A stretch of DNA of 64,000 nt. Source: Altererythrobacter sp. BO-6 (GTDB lineage: Bacteria; Pseudomonadota; Alphaproteobacteria; Sphingomonadales; Sphingomonadaceae). Positions 25,589 through 34,900 of this stretch are shown here, piece by piece (position 1 is the stretch's first letter; the number at the start of each line of letters is the position of its first letter). Both the position numbers and the translations under genes were made by a program. The stretch lies in the NCBI RefSeq assembly GCF_011047315.1, contig NZ_CP049259.1:2399001-2463000 (forward strand), written 5' to 3'. The notes below the pieces were generated by a model. That model did not search any database, was not told the origin of the DNA, and saw only the letters and a program-made list of their open reading frames with translations.

Positions 25589-27547
25589 TCAGCCTACCTT
25601 TTCCAGCGCGGCCAGGTTGTTGCTGATCAGGCCGAATTCGAGATCTTCCCGCTTTGGTTTGCGGGTCATGCGCCAGAAGGCATCATTCCTCCACGGCGTA
25701 ATCGCGATGACCCTGCCACTAGAGTTTCTGTACCAGTTTTCCGTGCCGGGATGGGTCCACACAAGCTTTTCATGCTCTTCATCGATCCGGCGATTATATT
25801 CGTGGTAGACGTCCGCCTTGACCTCAACGGTAGCAGCGCCCGCGGCGGCCGCCTCTTCCACGACTTTCCCGGCGAAGTGCATCTGGTTCTCGATATTCCG
25901 GATCATGCTGCCGCCGTGACCCGATCCCACATTTGGGCCAAGCAGAATGAAGAAGTTCGGAAAATCGGGAACGAGCGTACCGAGGTAGGCTTCAGCGTTA
26001 TCTTCCCCCCAAAATTCGCTGAGAACCTTTCCGTCGCGCCCGACGATCTCATAGGATCCAAGCACGCGGGTGGTCTGGAAGCCGGTAGCAAGGATGATGA
26101 TGTCGGCTTCGATCATTTCACCCGAAGAGGAGTACAGCTTGCGCCCCTCGACGCGCGCCAGATGTTCCGGGATCAGCTTCACATTGGGCTTCTTCAATGT
26201 CCGGTACCAACCGTTGTCGAGCAGCATTCTCTTGGCGAACGGGGGGTAGTCCGGCAGGACATCCTTGATGAGCTCCGGACGTTCGGCGAGTTCCTGCTCG
26301 ACATAGCGAGTAAAGGCTCTGCGGTGGCCGTCGTTGATCGCATTGACCGAGCGTTCCGGATGGTCCCATTCCGGGTCGCGGAACAAGGTTCCGTGAACAC
26401 GGTCGTTAAAGGTCCACGACAGTCGCTGTTCGGCCCAGGCCCGGTAAAGTGGGACCACTTTCATCAGATAGCGAACTCCGTCTGGAATTCGCTTGCGAAA
26501 CTGCGGGAAGGGCGCTGCCCATTGCTTGGATCGGGCAAATAAGGTGAGCTTCTCCACTTGGTCGGCTATAGCAGGTGCGACTTGCATGCCCGACGCTCCG
26601 TTACCGACCACTGCAACGCGTTTGCCCGTCATCGTGGCATCCTCGGGCCATCTACTGGTGTGGTAGACATCGCCCTCAAACTCATCGAGGCCGTCGATGT
26701 GGGGGTATTTCGGGATATTGAGAATGCCCACCGCGCTAAAAAGATAATCAGCATAGAGAAGCTCGGTATCGCCGCCAGCGGTCTCGATAGTCACTTCCCA
26801 CTTGCAGGTTTCTTCCTTCCACCGTGCCGCGTGAACATGGGTGTTGAACCGCGCGTTGTTGTAGAGCCCGAACTGCTTTGCTGTGTCGAGCAAGTAGCTC
26901 TCGATCTCATCGCGCAGCGGGAAATGCATTGACCAGTCGTTCGGTCGGCAGCTGAAGGTGTAGGTCAGCGCCGGAGTGTCGACACCGCACCCGGGATAGC
27001 GGTTCTCGAACCAGGTGCCGCCGAAATCGTCGTTCTTTTCGAGGACCGTGTATTTGACACCCATTCTCTGTAATTCGATCCCGGCGCAAATGCCTGAGAT
27101 GCCGCCGCCAATCACGAGCGCGGTCTTATCGCGGAGGCTCTCAGGGAGCTTGGGTTCATCGGCTTCTAGTGACATTCCAGCCGCGATCACATCTCCATAT
27201 TCTTCGGGGACATTCTCGGTCATGGCGACGCTGAGCATTTCAGCAAGGTGACTGTTGTCGGGTCGTGCGAGCTTCAGGTCCTGACCGCCCAGCCAATCGC
27301 TGATCGCCTTCAGCGCTGCATCCCTAATTTCATCCTGGATCGCCTCCGGCAATTGGCCGCTGTCATTGTCATCAAGCCCCGGAGAGCGAGCAGGAGCATA
27401 GGGGGCGGCCAGCCATTTCCCATCGCCTGTCATCTGATGGAGCACCATCAGCAAGCTAGGGATATTTGCCTGCCTTACTCCTGATTGCAGCAGATCCCAG
27501 TCCACCTGAGTGTCTGCGACGGGCCGCGCTGCAAACCGATCGGTCAT
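25589..27547 (-). CDS. Baeyer-Villiger-type flavin monooxygenase (HAPMO-like)
   Basis: 652 residues. An N-terminal extension of about 135 residues without cofactor motifs, as in 4-hydroxyacetophenone monooxygenases, precedes the FAD site GGGISG (147-152) and the type I BVMO fingerprint FEGDVYHTSRW (290-300). The NADPH site is VVGNGASGMQ near 316. C-terminal LGPNVGSGHGGSMI is also typical. Expected reaction: insertion of oxygen next to a ketone, giving an ester or lactone. Together with the MDR gene it forms a minus-strand unit, divergent from the racemase-like gene. Confidence 0.9.
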   Translation of the reverse strand: MTDRFAARPVADTQVDWDLLQSGVRQANIPSLLMVLHQMTGDGKWLAAPYAPARSPGLDDNDSGQLPEAIQDEIRDAALKAISDWLGGQDLKLARPDNSHLAEMLSVAMTENVPEEYGDVIAAGMSLEADEPKLPESLRDKTALVIGGGISGICAGIELQRMGVKYTVLEKNDDFGGTWFENRYPGCGVDTPALTYTFSCRPNDWSMHFPLRDEIESYLLDTAKQFGLYNNARFNTHVHAARWKEETCKWEVTIETAGGDTELLYADYLFSAVGILNIPKYPHIDGLDEFEGDVYHTSRWPEDATMTGKRVAVVGNGASGMQVAPAIADQVEKLTLFARSKQWAAPFPQFRKRIPDGVRYLMKVVPLYRAWAEQRLSWTFNDRVHGTLFRDPEWDHPERSVNAINDGHRRAFTRYVEQELAERPELIKDVLPDYPPFAKRMLLDNGWYRTLKKPNVKLIPEHLARVEGRKLYSSSGEMIEADIIILATGFQTTRVLGSYEIVGRDGKVLSEFWGEDNAEAYLGTLVPDFPNFFILLGPNVGSGHGGSMIRNIENQMHFAGKVVEEAAAAGAATVEVKADVYHEYNRRIDEEHEKLVWTHPGTENWYRNSSGRVIAITPWRNDAFWRMTRKPKREDLEFGLISNNLAALEKVG

Positions 27548-27612
27548 TTCATTTCCTCTTTGTCTTGCTCGAGCCTGTCAAACGGGTGATTGCATAGTGG
27601 CAGGGAATGGGT

Positions 27613-27626
27613 CTACTGACTAGTAT
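27613..27626. promoter_or_regulatory. inverted repeat CTACT-N4-AGTA, candidate operator
   Basis: Second occurrence of the motif at 16566-16579 (arms CTACT and AGTAT, 4-bp spacer), centred in the 129-bp gap between the divergent monooxygenase and racemase-like genes. AT-rich TATAAAATTT follows immediately, possibly a -10 region. Confidence 0.4.
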
Positions 27627-27676
27627 AAAATTTAACTCGTAAGAATACTGCGACCCTCCGCGTGGAGAAGGAACGG

Positions 27677-28840
27677 ATGAACGTGCCAGTCGACGAAAAT
27701 CAGGCTCCGCTTGCGGGTATCCGGATCCTTGAGTTCTCAGGATTGGGGCCGACGCCGTTCGGCACCATGCTGCTTGCCGACCTTGGTGCACAGGTTCTGC
27801 GGATAGAGCGTCATGGCGCTGTAAATCCTCTGGGCGGAGATCCGCGCTATGACTTTATCTACCGGGGCAGACCGTCGGTGGCGCTGGATGTTCGGTCGCC
27901 AGAGGGACGCGGGATTCTCCTCGACCTGGCCAAACAGGCGGATGTGTTGATTGAAGGATTTCGCCCGGGAGTGATGGAGCGGCTGGGTCTGGGCCCCGAT
28001 GAATTGACTGCAGCCAACGAACGGCTGATTTATGCTAGGATGAGTGGCTGGGGTCAGGAAGGCCCACTTGCCCAAAAGGCCGGCCACGATCTCAACTATC
28101 TCGCCATGTCCGGTGGTCTCCATCCGATCGGGCCATTCGATGGTCCGCCAACTCCTCCATTGAATCTTGTCGGTAATCTGGGCGGGGGAGGAACATTCCT
28201 TGCCATGGGCATCATGGCGGCGATCATCGAGCGGAGCCGTTCCGGCAAGGGGCAGATACTCGACGTGGCAATGCTCGACGGAATTTCCGTCCTCCTGACT
28301 CAATTGTCAGGATGGATGCAGATGGGGCAATGGAACCGCGGGCGCGGGGGAAGCTTGCTTGATGGCAGCGCCTATTTCTACCGCTGCTACGAAACGCAGG
28401 ATGCGCGCTATATTGCCGTCGGCGCGCTAGAGAAACAGTTCCACGATGCCTTCATCACAGGGCTTGGTCTCAGGCCGGAGGATTTTCCTCGTCACCTTGA
28501 TCCGGCTCACTGGAAGTCGAGGTCTGAGGTTGTCTCGCAAGTCATGGCATCGAAATCGCGGGATCAATGGGTGGCGAAATTTGAAGAGTTCGATGCGTGT
28601 GTTTCACCCGTGCTGAGCCTTGAAGAGGCGACCAGCCATCCCGCCAATATTGCGCGGGGAGTGCACAAAATCTCCGCTCGATCTTTCCAGCCCAGACCGG
28701 CACCTCGCTTCAGTCGATCTGAGATAACTGATCCGGGTGAGACTGTGGGAGAAGAGTCGCTTGAGGATGCGTTGCGCAATTGGTCGTTGGAAAAATCCCT
28801 TGCTGCAAAACTAGTGCAGGCGTCCAATCCAGATCGCTAA
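27677..28840 (+). CDS. alpha-methylacyl-CoA racemase-like, CaiB/BaiF CoA-transferase family
   Basis: 387 residues. Resembles AMACR/MCR throughout: VIEGFRPGVMERLGLGPDEL-like segment, GHDLNYLAMSGGLHPIG with H137, and AVGALEKQFHDAF with E252. In mycobacterial MCR the catalytic pair is a His and the Asp of GDFGGG; here that segment is VGNLGGGG, so the Asp is Asn167. ATG 27677 follows GGAGAAGGAACGG. Expected role: epimerising the 2-methyl centre of a branched acyl-CoA before beta-oxidation, typical for isoprenoid or sterol side chains. The Asn leaves activity uncertain; a CoA-transferase is the alternative. Confidence 0.82.
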   Translation: MNVPVDENQAPLAGIRILEFSGLGPTPFGTMLLADLGAQVLRIERHGAVNPLGGDPRYDFIYRGRPSVALDVRSPEGRGILLDLAKQADVLIEGFRPGVMERLGLGPDELTAANERLIYARMSGWGQEGPLAQKAGHDLNYLAMSGGLHPIGPFDGPPTPPLNLVGNLGGGGTFLAMGIMAAIIERSRSGKGQILDVAMLDGISVLLTQLSGWMQMGQWNRGRGGSLLDGSAYFYRCYETQDARYIAVGALEKQFHDAFITGLGLRPEDFPRHLDPAHWKSRSEVVSQVMASKSRDQWVAKFEEFDACVSPVLSLEEATSHPANIARGVHKISARSFQPRPAPRFSRSEITDPGETVGEESLEDALRNWSLEKSLAAKLVQASNPDR

Positions 28841-29349
28841 GAATTGCCCGGCGAGGGCTTTTGCAAAACGAAAGGCGAGCAGGTGCACTGCTTGTGGGTC
28901 TCTGGCATCAGCAAGGCCATGTTTCCGTTCGCGTATTTCGGCTTGCCGCCTGAAGTCATCCCCTTGCTTGATATATTCTTCGTTAGCTGTCCCTTGGTAA
29001 GGAGCCACTGATCAGAGCCTACCGGGGGAGTAAAAGAACCTCGCTGCCTAATTCCGGTTGCGGGCAAGAGAAGTTCTACCAAGTGGAGGCGGCTTTGCGT
29101 CCGATTGACAGCACTGCTACCTACCCCCGACACTGGTCTGAGATATCAGGGTCGTGCTGTAAGCTACCGAAGTTTGCGCGCTTATCAGGGCCAATTCCTC
29201 AATCCGCAAGAAGTTGCGCAGCGTCTCTGGCGAAATCAGGGCCGTTTTGCTCGGCGAAATGGTCCCTAGGGACTGTTAGCCACGAATTTCCACCCTGCAG
29301 GGGGGGGCGCTTACACCCTGAGCAACACCGAGAATCCATTCGCGGGAAC

Positions 29350-29376
29350 GTCTGCTTTCCACCCATTAGCTGCCGG
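29350..29376 (-). repeat. dispersed hairpin repeat, copy 2
   Basis: GTCTGCTTTCCACCCATTAGC on the plus strand: the reverse complement of the ...GGGTGGAAAGCGGAC form, right arm degenerate. Confidence 0.5.
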
Positions 29377-29447
29377 TAATTAGCTCCAGGCGGCTTCCTG
29401 AAAGCCGACAGTCTGCTTTGTTGCGCCGTCAGCAGATAGCGGTTGGT

Positions 29448-29472
29448 CGCGTAACGACCCAATTGCGGAGGT
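29448..29472 (-). repeat. dispersed hairpin repeat, copy 3
   Basis: GTAACGACCCAATTGCGGAGG on the plus strand, the reverse complement of CCGCAATTGGGTCGTTA. Confidence 0.6.
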
Positions 29473-29540
29473 TCGAGGTCGGCCTTGAAAGGCCTGAAGG
29501 CGGTCACTCGGCTTTCTGGAGAAGAACGCCATCGCTGTAT

Positions 29541-29567
29541 TGTCTGTTCTGGGTGGAAAGTGGACAA
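29541..29567 (+). repeat. dispersed hairpin repeat, copy 4
   Basis: TGTCTGTTCTGGGTGGAAAG followed by TGGACA; the arms TGTC(C/T)/GGACA are retained. Confidence 0.55.
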
Positions 29568-29698
29568 CCTCTTCCAAGCGAGCCTTACACAATGTAAGAA
29601 ATCCTTGCGGGACTCAGCAACCTCCCGGTCAGGCTGCAATAGCCCAAGCGTTGCCTCGTCGTCCGCCTTCTGGCGGGCATTTGTCTGCGAGGTAACCA

Positions 29699-31015
29699 AT
29701 GAGCGTGACGCTGACCACCAAACCTAGCTTCTCCCACCTCCTGCGCGTGTTTTTGCGCATTGGCCTGCTCAGTTTTGGCGGTCCTGCTGGACAAATCGCA
29801 CTGATGCACCGTGAACTGGTCGAGGATCGAGATTGGATTAGCGAGGAGGATTATCTTCACGCGCTCAATTTCTGTCACCTCTTGCCTGGACCGGAGGCGC
29901 AGCAGCTGGCGACTTGGATCGGCTGGCGTCTACATGGCTGGCGCGGCGGGTTAGCGGCAGGTCTGCTGTTCGTCATTCCCGGTGCGCTGGTGATCCTCGT
30001 ATTGTCGGCACTCTACGCGGTCGCTGCTGACCTCAACTGGTTTGAAGCGCTGTTCTTGGGAGTAAAGGCAGCCGTACTTGCGATTGTGGTTCAGGCCATA
30101 CTACGGATCGCTGGGCGTGCGCTCAACACACAGTTCAAGCAGGGGCTGGCTGTGGCTGCCTTCGTCGCACTGTTCCTGCTGGATCTGCCGTTTCCGCTGA
30201 TCGTGTTGGGGGCAGGCGCAATCGGAATGGCGGTCGCTGCCATGCGTCCTCAATGGCTGGCGCTAAAGCAGGGAGGTTCTGCTCCGCCATCTGGGCCGCG
30301 CCCGTGGCAAAGAACATCGCAGGCTGTGGCTGTTTGCGGCGTGATCTGGGCCGCACCAATGGTACTTGTCGCCACAACGCTGGGCCGCGATCATGTGCTG
30401 TGGGACATCGGTGCGTTCTTCTCACAGCTTGCCGTGGTGACATTTGGTGGGGCTTATGCCGTGCTTGCCTATATGGCGCAGAAAGCGGTGCATGGCTTTG
30501 GGTGGCTTCAACCGGGCGAAATGGCGGATGGGCTAGGCCTGGCCGAAACCACACCGGGGCCGCTCATCATGGTGACGCAGTTTGTGGGATATCTCGCCGC
30601 ATATCGCGCGCCGGAGCCGTTCACGCCTTTCGTAGCTGGACTGATCGGCGCTGGGCTGACGACCTGGGTGACTTTCGCACCATGTTTTCTCTGGATATTC
30701 GCGCTGGCTCCATGGATCGATCGGCTGGGGAATGCCGTGGGGCTCAAGGGCGGGCTAGCTGCCGTGACAGCCGCTGTAGTTGGCGTGATTGCCAACCTCG
30801 CCGGGTGGTTTGTGCTGCATGTGCTATTTGAAACGGTGGGAGAGACCCGTTTTGGTCCGTTGCGGCTTTACACGCCCGACTGGACAACGTTCGACTGGCG
30901 CGCGGCAGTGCTTGCGGCCATTGCCTGCTTGCTCGTCTTTAAAGCCAACTGGTCGGTAATCCGTGTGCTTGCGGTATGCGCTGCAGGAGGACTAGCGCTG
31001 GGATTGCAACTGTAG
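29699..31015 (+). CDS. chrA: chromate transporter ChrA, long form
   Basis: 438 residues with two CHR domains. The first opens LRVFLRIGLLSFGGPAGQIALMHR (given in part) and LLPGPEAQQLATWIGWR; the second repeats this as QLAVVTFGGAYAVLAYM and ETTPGPLIMVTQFVGYLAAY. About ten membrane segments. The ATG lies at the end of the repeat-rich gap with GAGG upstream. ChrA proteins of this form export chromate by proton exchange. In the island it is a stress or metal-resistance passenger. No chrB regulator is seen. Confidence 0.92.
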   Translation: MSVTLTTKPSFSHLLRVFLRIGLLSFGGPAGQIALMHRELVEDRDWISEEDYLHALNFCHLLPGPEAQQLATWIGWRLHGWRGGLAAGLLFVIPGALVILVLSALYAVAADLNWFEALFLGVKAAVLAIVVQAILRIAGRALNTQFKQGLAVAAFVALFLLDLPFPLIVLGAGAIGMAVAAMRPQWLALKQGGSAPPSGPRPWQRTSQAVAVCGVIWAAPMVLVATTLGRDHVLWDIGAFFSQLAVVTFGGAYAVLAYMAQKAVHGFGWLQPGEMADGLGLAETTPGPLIMVTQFVGYLAAYRAPEPFTPFVAGLIGAGLTTWVTFAPCFLWIFALAPWIDRLGNAVGLKGGLAAVTAAVVGVIANLAGWFVLHVLFETVGETRFGPLRLYTPDWTTFDWRAAVLAAIACLLVFKANWSVIRVLAVCAAGGLALGLQL

Positions 31016-31061
31016 CTCGCTGAGATTGTTCGTTGCTATCGATGTCCGCGAAGTCTTCTTG

Positions 31062-32870
31062 TTAGAAGAACATGTCGATCCCGAAGCATACGGCTAGCCC
31101 AACCACTATGTTCATCGGTACGCCTACCTTCACAAAGTCCATGAAGCGGTAATTGGCGGCGCCGTAGACGAGAGTGTTGGTCTGATAGCCGATTGGTGTC
31201 GCAAAACTGGCGCTTGCGCCAAACATAACGGCCACGACTAGGGGGCGCGGGTCGATACCCAGCGCATTGGCGAGGCCGATTGCAATTGGGGTCATGATTA
31301 CCGCTACGGCATTATTGGTCACCGCCTCGGTCAAAATGCTTGTCACCGCGTATATCGCCACAAGAAGGAAGAGAGGTGACATTGACGCAAGAAGGGGCTG
31401 CAGGCTCGAAACGATCAGATCAACCGTTCCAGCGTTTTCGAGCCCTTTGCCGAATGCCAGCATGCCGAAGATCAGAACGAGCGTATTGCCGTCAATTGAA
31501 CCCCAGGCCTCTTCGGGCTCGAGACATCGCAGGAGCAGGACAACCCCTGCACCTGCCAGAGCCAAGGCGGCGATCGGCAAGCCAAAGGCTGCCGCAAGAA
31601 TGACCACTCCGGCAAGGGTGGCAATGGCTATGGGAGCCTTGGTGCGACGGAAAGCGCGCACGGATGCCTTGCTCACGTCGACCAGCCCGACATTTGACTG
31701 CAAGGCTTGCGCCGCATCACTTCCGGCGGCGATCAAGAGTCGATCCCCTGCTCGAACCCGCGCATTGGCAAGATCTGGTCCTGCTAAATGACCAGGCCGG
31801 GCTAAGCCAAGGACACGTACCTTAAGCCTCGAAAGGAATGGAATATCGGCAAGCCTTCTTCCGATAATGGGATGCGAAGGAGAAATTACTGCCTGGACCA
31901 AACGTAGGTCGTCCGGACGACCTGTCCGGGTGGTCGTCACTCCCCCGCCAACACCAATCAGCCCGGTCCGGAAGTCATTTGCTTCTGCAAGTGAAGCTAA
32001 CTCTACCGGGCTGGCTGCCACGATCAACTGGTCGCCGCTCTTCAATATCCAGTTCTCGTATCCGCGACGATCGATGGCCTTGCCGCGCTGAACACCCAGA
32101 AGACGAAGACCCGGTCGGCGGAAGAGCGCCAACTCGCCAATACTGCGCCCCGCAAGCTCGCTGCCCTGCATGAGCGTGAGATGGGAAAGAAAGGTATCAT
32201 TCTCGTCCTGCTCATCAAGGCTGTGAGCGGCGCGGTCGGGGAGCAGGAACTTACCCGTGAGAACCAGGAGCACGAGACCGGCTGAAGCGGCGCAAATGCC
32301 AACCATGCTGATTTCGAAGATGCCAAAGGCTTCAAGCCCCTGTTCCTGCGCAACGCCATCCACCAGCAGGTTGGTTGAGGTACCGATAAGTGTCAGGGTA
32401 CCTCCGAGGATCGAGATATAGGACAAGGGAATAAGCAGGCGCGTGGCGGCAATGCCAAGCACCCGGGCAAGCCGCTGGATGATCGGGATCATTACCATCA
32501 CGACCGGCGTATTATTCATGAAGGCCGAGGCAAGTAAGGTTCCGCCCCCGATCTCTGCCATTGCCAAGCGCGGCTTTCGTAGCGTGCGCCGGATCACCCA
32601 GCCTGAAACTTCTTCCAGCGCGCCAGTGCGGAGCAAGGCACCGCTGAGAACGAACATGGCTGCAATCGTGATTGGTGCGGAGTTACTGAAGACCCCAAGC
32701 AACTCGCTTGGAGAAAGAAAGCCCAGGGCCATCATGAACAACCCGCCTACGGTGGCAACGACAACTGGAGGTCGCCGCTCCATGGCAAACGCAGCGAAGA
32801 TGGAAATAAGGAGGGCAAGACCGATAAACGGTCCGGCAACAGACACTATGCTCTCGATGGTCTCTTCCAC
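31062..32870 (-). CDS. SLC13/DASS-family anion transporter with TrkA-C domains
   Basis: 602 residues. Two transmembrane halves (about 1-190 and 400-602) flank a soluble part with two RCK/TrkA-C-like segments, for example GRSIGELALFRRPGLRLLGVQRG and GRRLADIPFLSRLKVRVLGLARPG. Family signatures are SAFMNNTPVVMVMIPI and, near the end, TNNAVAVIMTPIAIGLA. Such proteins move sulfate or other anions with sodium. Convergent with chrA; ChrA and sulfate-type transporters share chromate/sulfate chemistry, so the adjacency may be functional (inference). Confidence 0.87.
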   Translation of the reverse strand: MEETIESIVSVAGPFIGLALLISIFAAFAMERRPPVVVATVGGLFMMALGFLSPSELLGVFSNSAPITIAAMFVLSGALLRTGALEEVSGWVIRRTLRKPRLAMAEIGGGTLLASAFMNNTPVVMVMIPIIQRLARVLGIAATRLLIPLSYISILGGTLTLIGTSTNLLVDGVAQEQGLEAFGIFEISMVGICAASAGLVLLVLTGKFLLPDRAAHSLDEQDENDTFLSHLTLMQGSELAGRSIGELALFRRPGLRLLGVQRGKAIDRRGYENWILKSGDQLIVAASPVELASLAEANDFRTGLIGVGGGVTTTRTGRPDDLRLVQAVISPSHPIIGRRLADIPFLSRLKVRVLGLARPGHLAGPDLANARVRAGDRLLIAAGSDAAQALQSNVGLVDVSKASVRAFRRTKAPIAIATLAGVVILAAAFGLPIAALALAGAGVVLLLRCLEPEEAWGSIDGNTLVLIFGMLAFGKGLENAGTVDLIVSSLQPLLASMSPLFLLVAIYAVTSILTEAVTNNAVAVIMTPIAIGLANALGIDPRPLVVAVMFGASASFATPIGYQTNTLVYGAANYRFMDFVKVGVPMNIVVGLAVCFGIDMFF

Positions 32871-32973
32871 TTTCGTGCTTGTGCGTTGGCGAAGAGAGGT
32901 TTGCCAGAAATAAATTCAATTCGTCGGCTTAGGCAGTTTTGGTTCAACTCGAGTTATCTCAGTGACCCGCTCG

Positions 32974-33004
32974 AATGTCCGCTTTCCACCCAGTTGCAGA
33001 CATT
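32974..33004 (+). repeat. dispersed hairpin repeat, copy 5
   Basis: AATGTCCGC at the left and GCAGACATT at the right pair over 8 of 9 positions, with TTTCCACCCAGTT as the loop. The best-preserved outer arms of the family, in the gap between the transporter and the integrase pseudogene. Confidence 0.65.
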
Positions 33005-33024
33005 AATCGCTTGATTGGGGAAAA

Positions 33025-34124
33025 TCAAAAGCTGCCAGCGCGAAGCTTGCGCACCGTCTCTGTGAGGATCTCTGCTAGACGTTCATCTTCGCTAGCGGGT
33101 TGCACCTGCCCAAGTCCCCGGATCAGTTCGGCTTGCCGTGCGGCTGGCACCTTGCCGTAGCTTGTCAGCGTGGTGAGCACCCGCTCGTGCCCGATATTCT
33201 GCGACCAAGCCTTAAATTGCTCAGGCGTCGTGCAAAGTCGTTCACCAAGTTGCACCAGCGCATCGCGGAAACAATGGGGGTTGAAATAAGGCAAGCCAGC
33301 CGCCGTAAACGCGTCCCTATATATCGTTCGGATCGGGCCGGTGCCGCTCCAGTGCTCACGATCAAGGCCGATGGCCTGAAATCCGCCCTGATCGCCCAAC
33401 CCTATCCGCGTCTTGGGAAACAAAGGATCATCCTCGCCCCAAAGCAGGCCGGTGCGCAAATGCTCGCACCAATCAGTCACGATTTGCAGTGCATCGCCGC
33501 CCACCGGGCAAAACCACGTCGTGAAGGTCTTGCTGGCCTTGGTGCGCACTTCCCGCGCATCCTGATGCACGCAGCCTTGCTCCAGGTCGACGAGCTTCAG
33601 CTTCAGGCTGGCAAGCGCAGCCCTCTTGCCCCGGTTAGCAGCGCCAACTCTATCAGCGCCCGATTGCGTTTCTCAATATCGGTTCCGGCGGGCATCTTCG
33701 CCAACACGTGGTGCACCTGATCCAACGTAGGCACGGGCTTTTCGCGGGTTGCCTTTGCAATCCGCACTTCCTTGTCGGACAAGTTGAAATAATCCGCATC
33801 GGCATAGGCAATCTTGCTCTTGTAACCCGGTTGCATCGCCAGCCAGATGAAAAACTCCCGCAGGGCCGAAAGGGTCGAATGCACCGTGGCTTTCGACAGC
33901 GGCTTGCCGGTCCGTTCGGCCTTTTCCGTAGCCAGCCGCTTCTTGAAGGCTACGGCCTGCTCCCGGTGAAAGCGTTTGAAGTCCTTGTGCCCGGTCGCCT
34001 CTTCGAAGCGGGTAAGCGCCTTGGCCACCTGATCGATTGAAGCATCATCACGCCGCCGAGCTTCCTTCAGATAGTGGAAGTATTCGCGCTTGATCCGGGT
34101 GTTTGCCGCGTTGTGTTTTGCCAT
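33025..34124 (-). pseudogene. second tyrosine integrase, frameshifted
   Basis: Intact reading would give 366 residues, split after ALLTGAR at about 33621-33626 by loss of one base; the other frame resumes AALASLKLKLVDLEQ. The N-terminal SAM-like domain (IDQVAKALTRFEEATGHKDF) and the catalytic residues are recognisable: Arg in LTGAR, HCFR in the HxxR box, and Tyr in HERVLTTLTSYGKV. It is unlike the island integrase and belongs to a separate integration module with the HTH genes that follow. Either truly broken or a one-base sequencing error. Confidence 0.82.
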
Positions 34125-34127
34125 GTG

Positions 34128-34600
34128 TCAGGCTCCTTTCAAATTGTCACAGTTTGGGGAGGGTCGCGCCCGCTCAACTATGCTTGAAGGTGCCAGCGTG
34201 ATTTGAACGTCCAGTCCCGGCATTCTGGCGGCAATTTCGGCCAGCCGGGTGCGACGGTGCATCATGGTGCCGCAAGTCTCACAGATGGCCTTCAGATTGC
34301 CCGTGGCGGCATTTGTGGCAGCATATTCCACCATGCCCAATGCGGGCGTTTTCGGCTTCCGGCACTTGAAGCAATACATCTGCCCCGGCTGGCACGGTCG
34401 CTTCGCCGCCTTGCGCTGCGTGCCCCACCATGCCTGAAAGTCGCTGCCAAGGATCAGAGTTGGCTTCGCCCCGTCGATTGCGGGCAAGCCCTTTTGAGCC
34501 AGCCACGCACCGTGTGTTTATGCACGTCCAGCCGTTCAGCTAGTTCGCTCACTGTATAGGACCAGTGCAGCTTAGCGCGACGCGGATTGATCCGCTTCAT
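34128..34600 (-). pseudogene. HTH / zinc-ribbon protein of the integrase module, frameshifted
   Basis: With one added base in the T4 run at 34492-34495 (A run on the coding strand) this reads as about 157 residues. It has an N-terminal helix-turn-helix (YTVSELAERLDVHKHTVRGW) and a central MYCFKCRKPKTP ... ICETCGTM, a four-Cys zinc ribbon. Without the correction the first 48 residues stop early. It lies 3 bp upstream of the integrase pseudogene and is probably co-transcribed. Likely a regulator or directionality factor of the module; no firm family name. Confidence 0.65.
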
Positions 34601-34611
34601 CGCGCCGCCCC

Positions 34612-34779
34612 TCAGTCCTGCCCTTCGACTAGCCGCCGAAGCGAATCCGCCGTGATAAGCCGCCGCCTACCCATCTTGCGGGTTTCAAGCGCACCAGAGC
34701 GCATAAGCTCGTAGATGGAAGTGCGCCCAAGGCTTAGCGCCTTTGCGGCATCGGTGATCGAAACGAGAAGTTTTTCCAT
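34612..34779 (-). CDS. excisionase-like small HTH protein
   Basis: 55 residues. The MerR/AlpA-type excisionase fold is clear: SITDAAKALSLGRTSIYELM, then RSGALETRKMGRRRLI and TADSLRRLVEG. ATG at 34779. It lies directly upstream of the zinc-ribbon gene and the integrase pseudogene, the common order in alphaproteobacterial prophage-like elements. Expected role: binding near att sites to direct excision. Confidence 0.82.
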   Translation of the reverse strand: MEKLLVSITDAAKALSLGRTSIYELMRSGALETRKMGRRRLITADSLRRLVEGQD

Positions 34780-34900
34780 CGTGATAAATCCCTGTTCAGT
34801 GCCAGCAAGTGCCGGCGGATGCAGGGAATCATCGGCGAAATTTGAGGGTGTGTCGGACGAAAAGGCTGAAATGAGGCCAGTAATAGGTAGGCTCGCAATT

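Larger units (their letters stand above)
28841..29698. other. 858-bp repeat-bearing region without a recognisable gene
   Basis: Several open frames cross this stretch on both strands, but none has a recognisable domain and some run through dispersed repeats. It holds repeat copies at 29350, 29448 and 29541. It may be the remnant of deleted cargo; I see no intact small RNA, tRNA or insertion sequence. Confidence 0.5.

Noticed and set aside
29199..29699. 166-codon minus-strand frame before chrA
   Set aside because: The translation runs through dispersed repeats and has low-complexity, non-protein-like composition; no ribosome site or family match.
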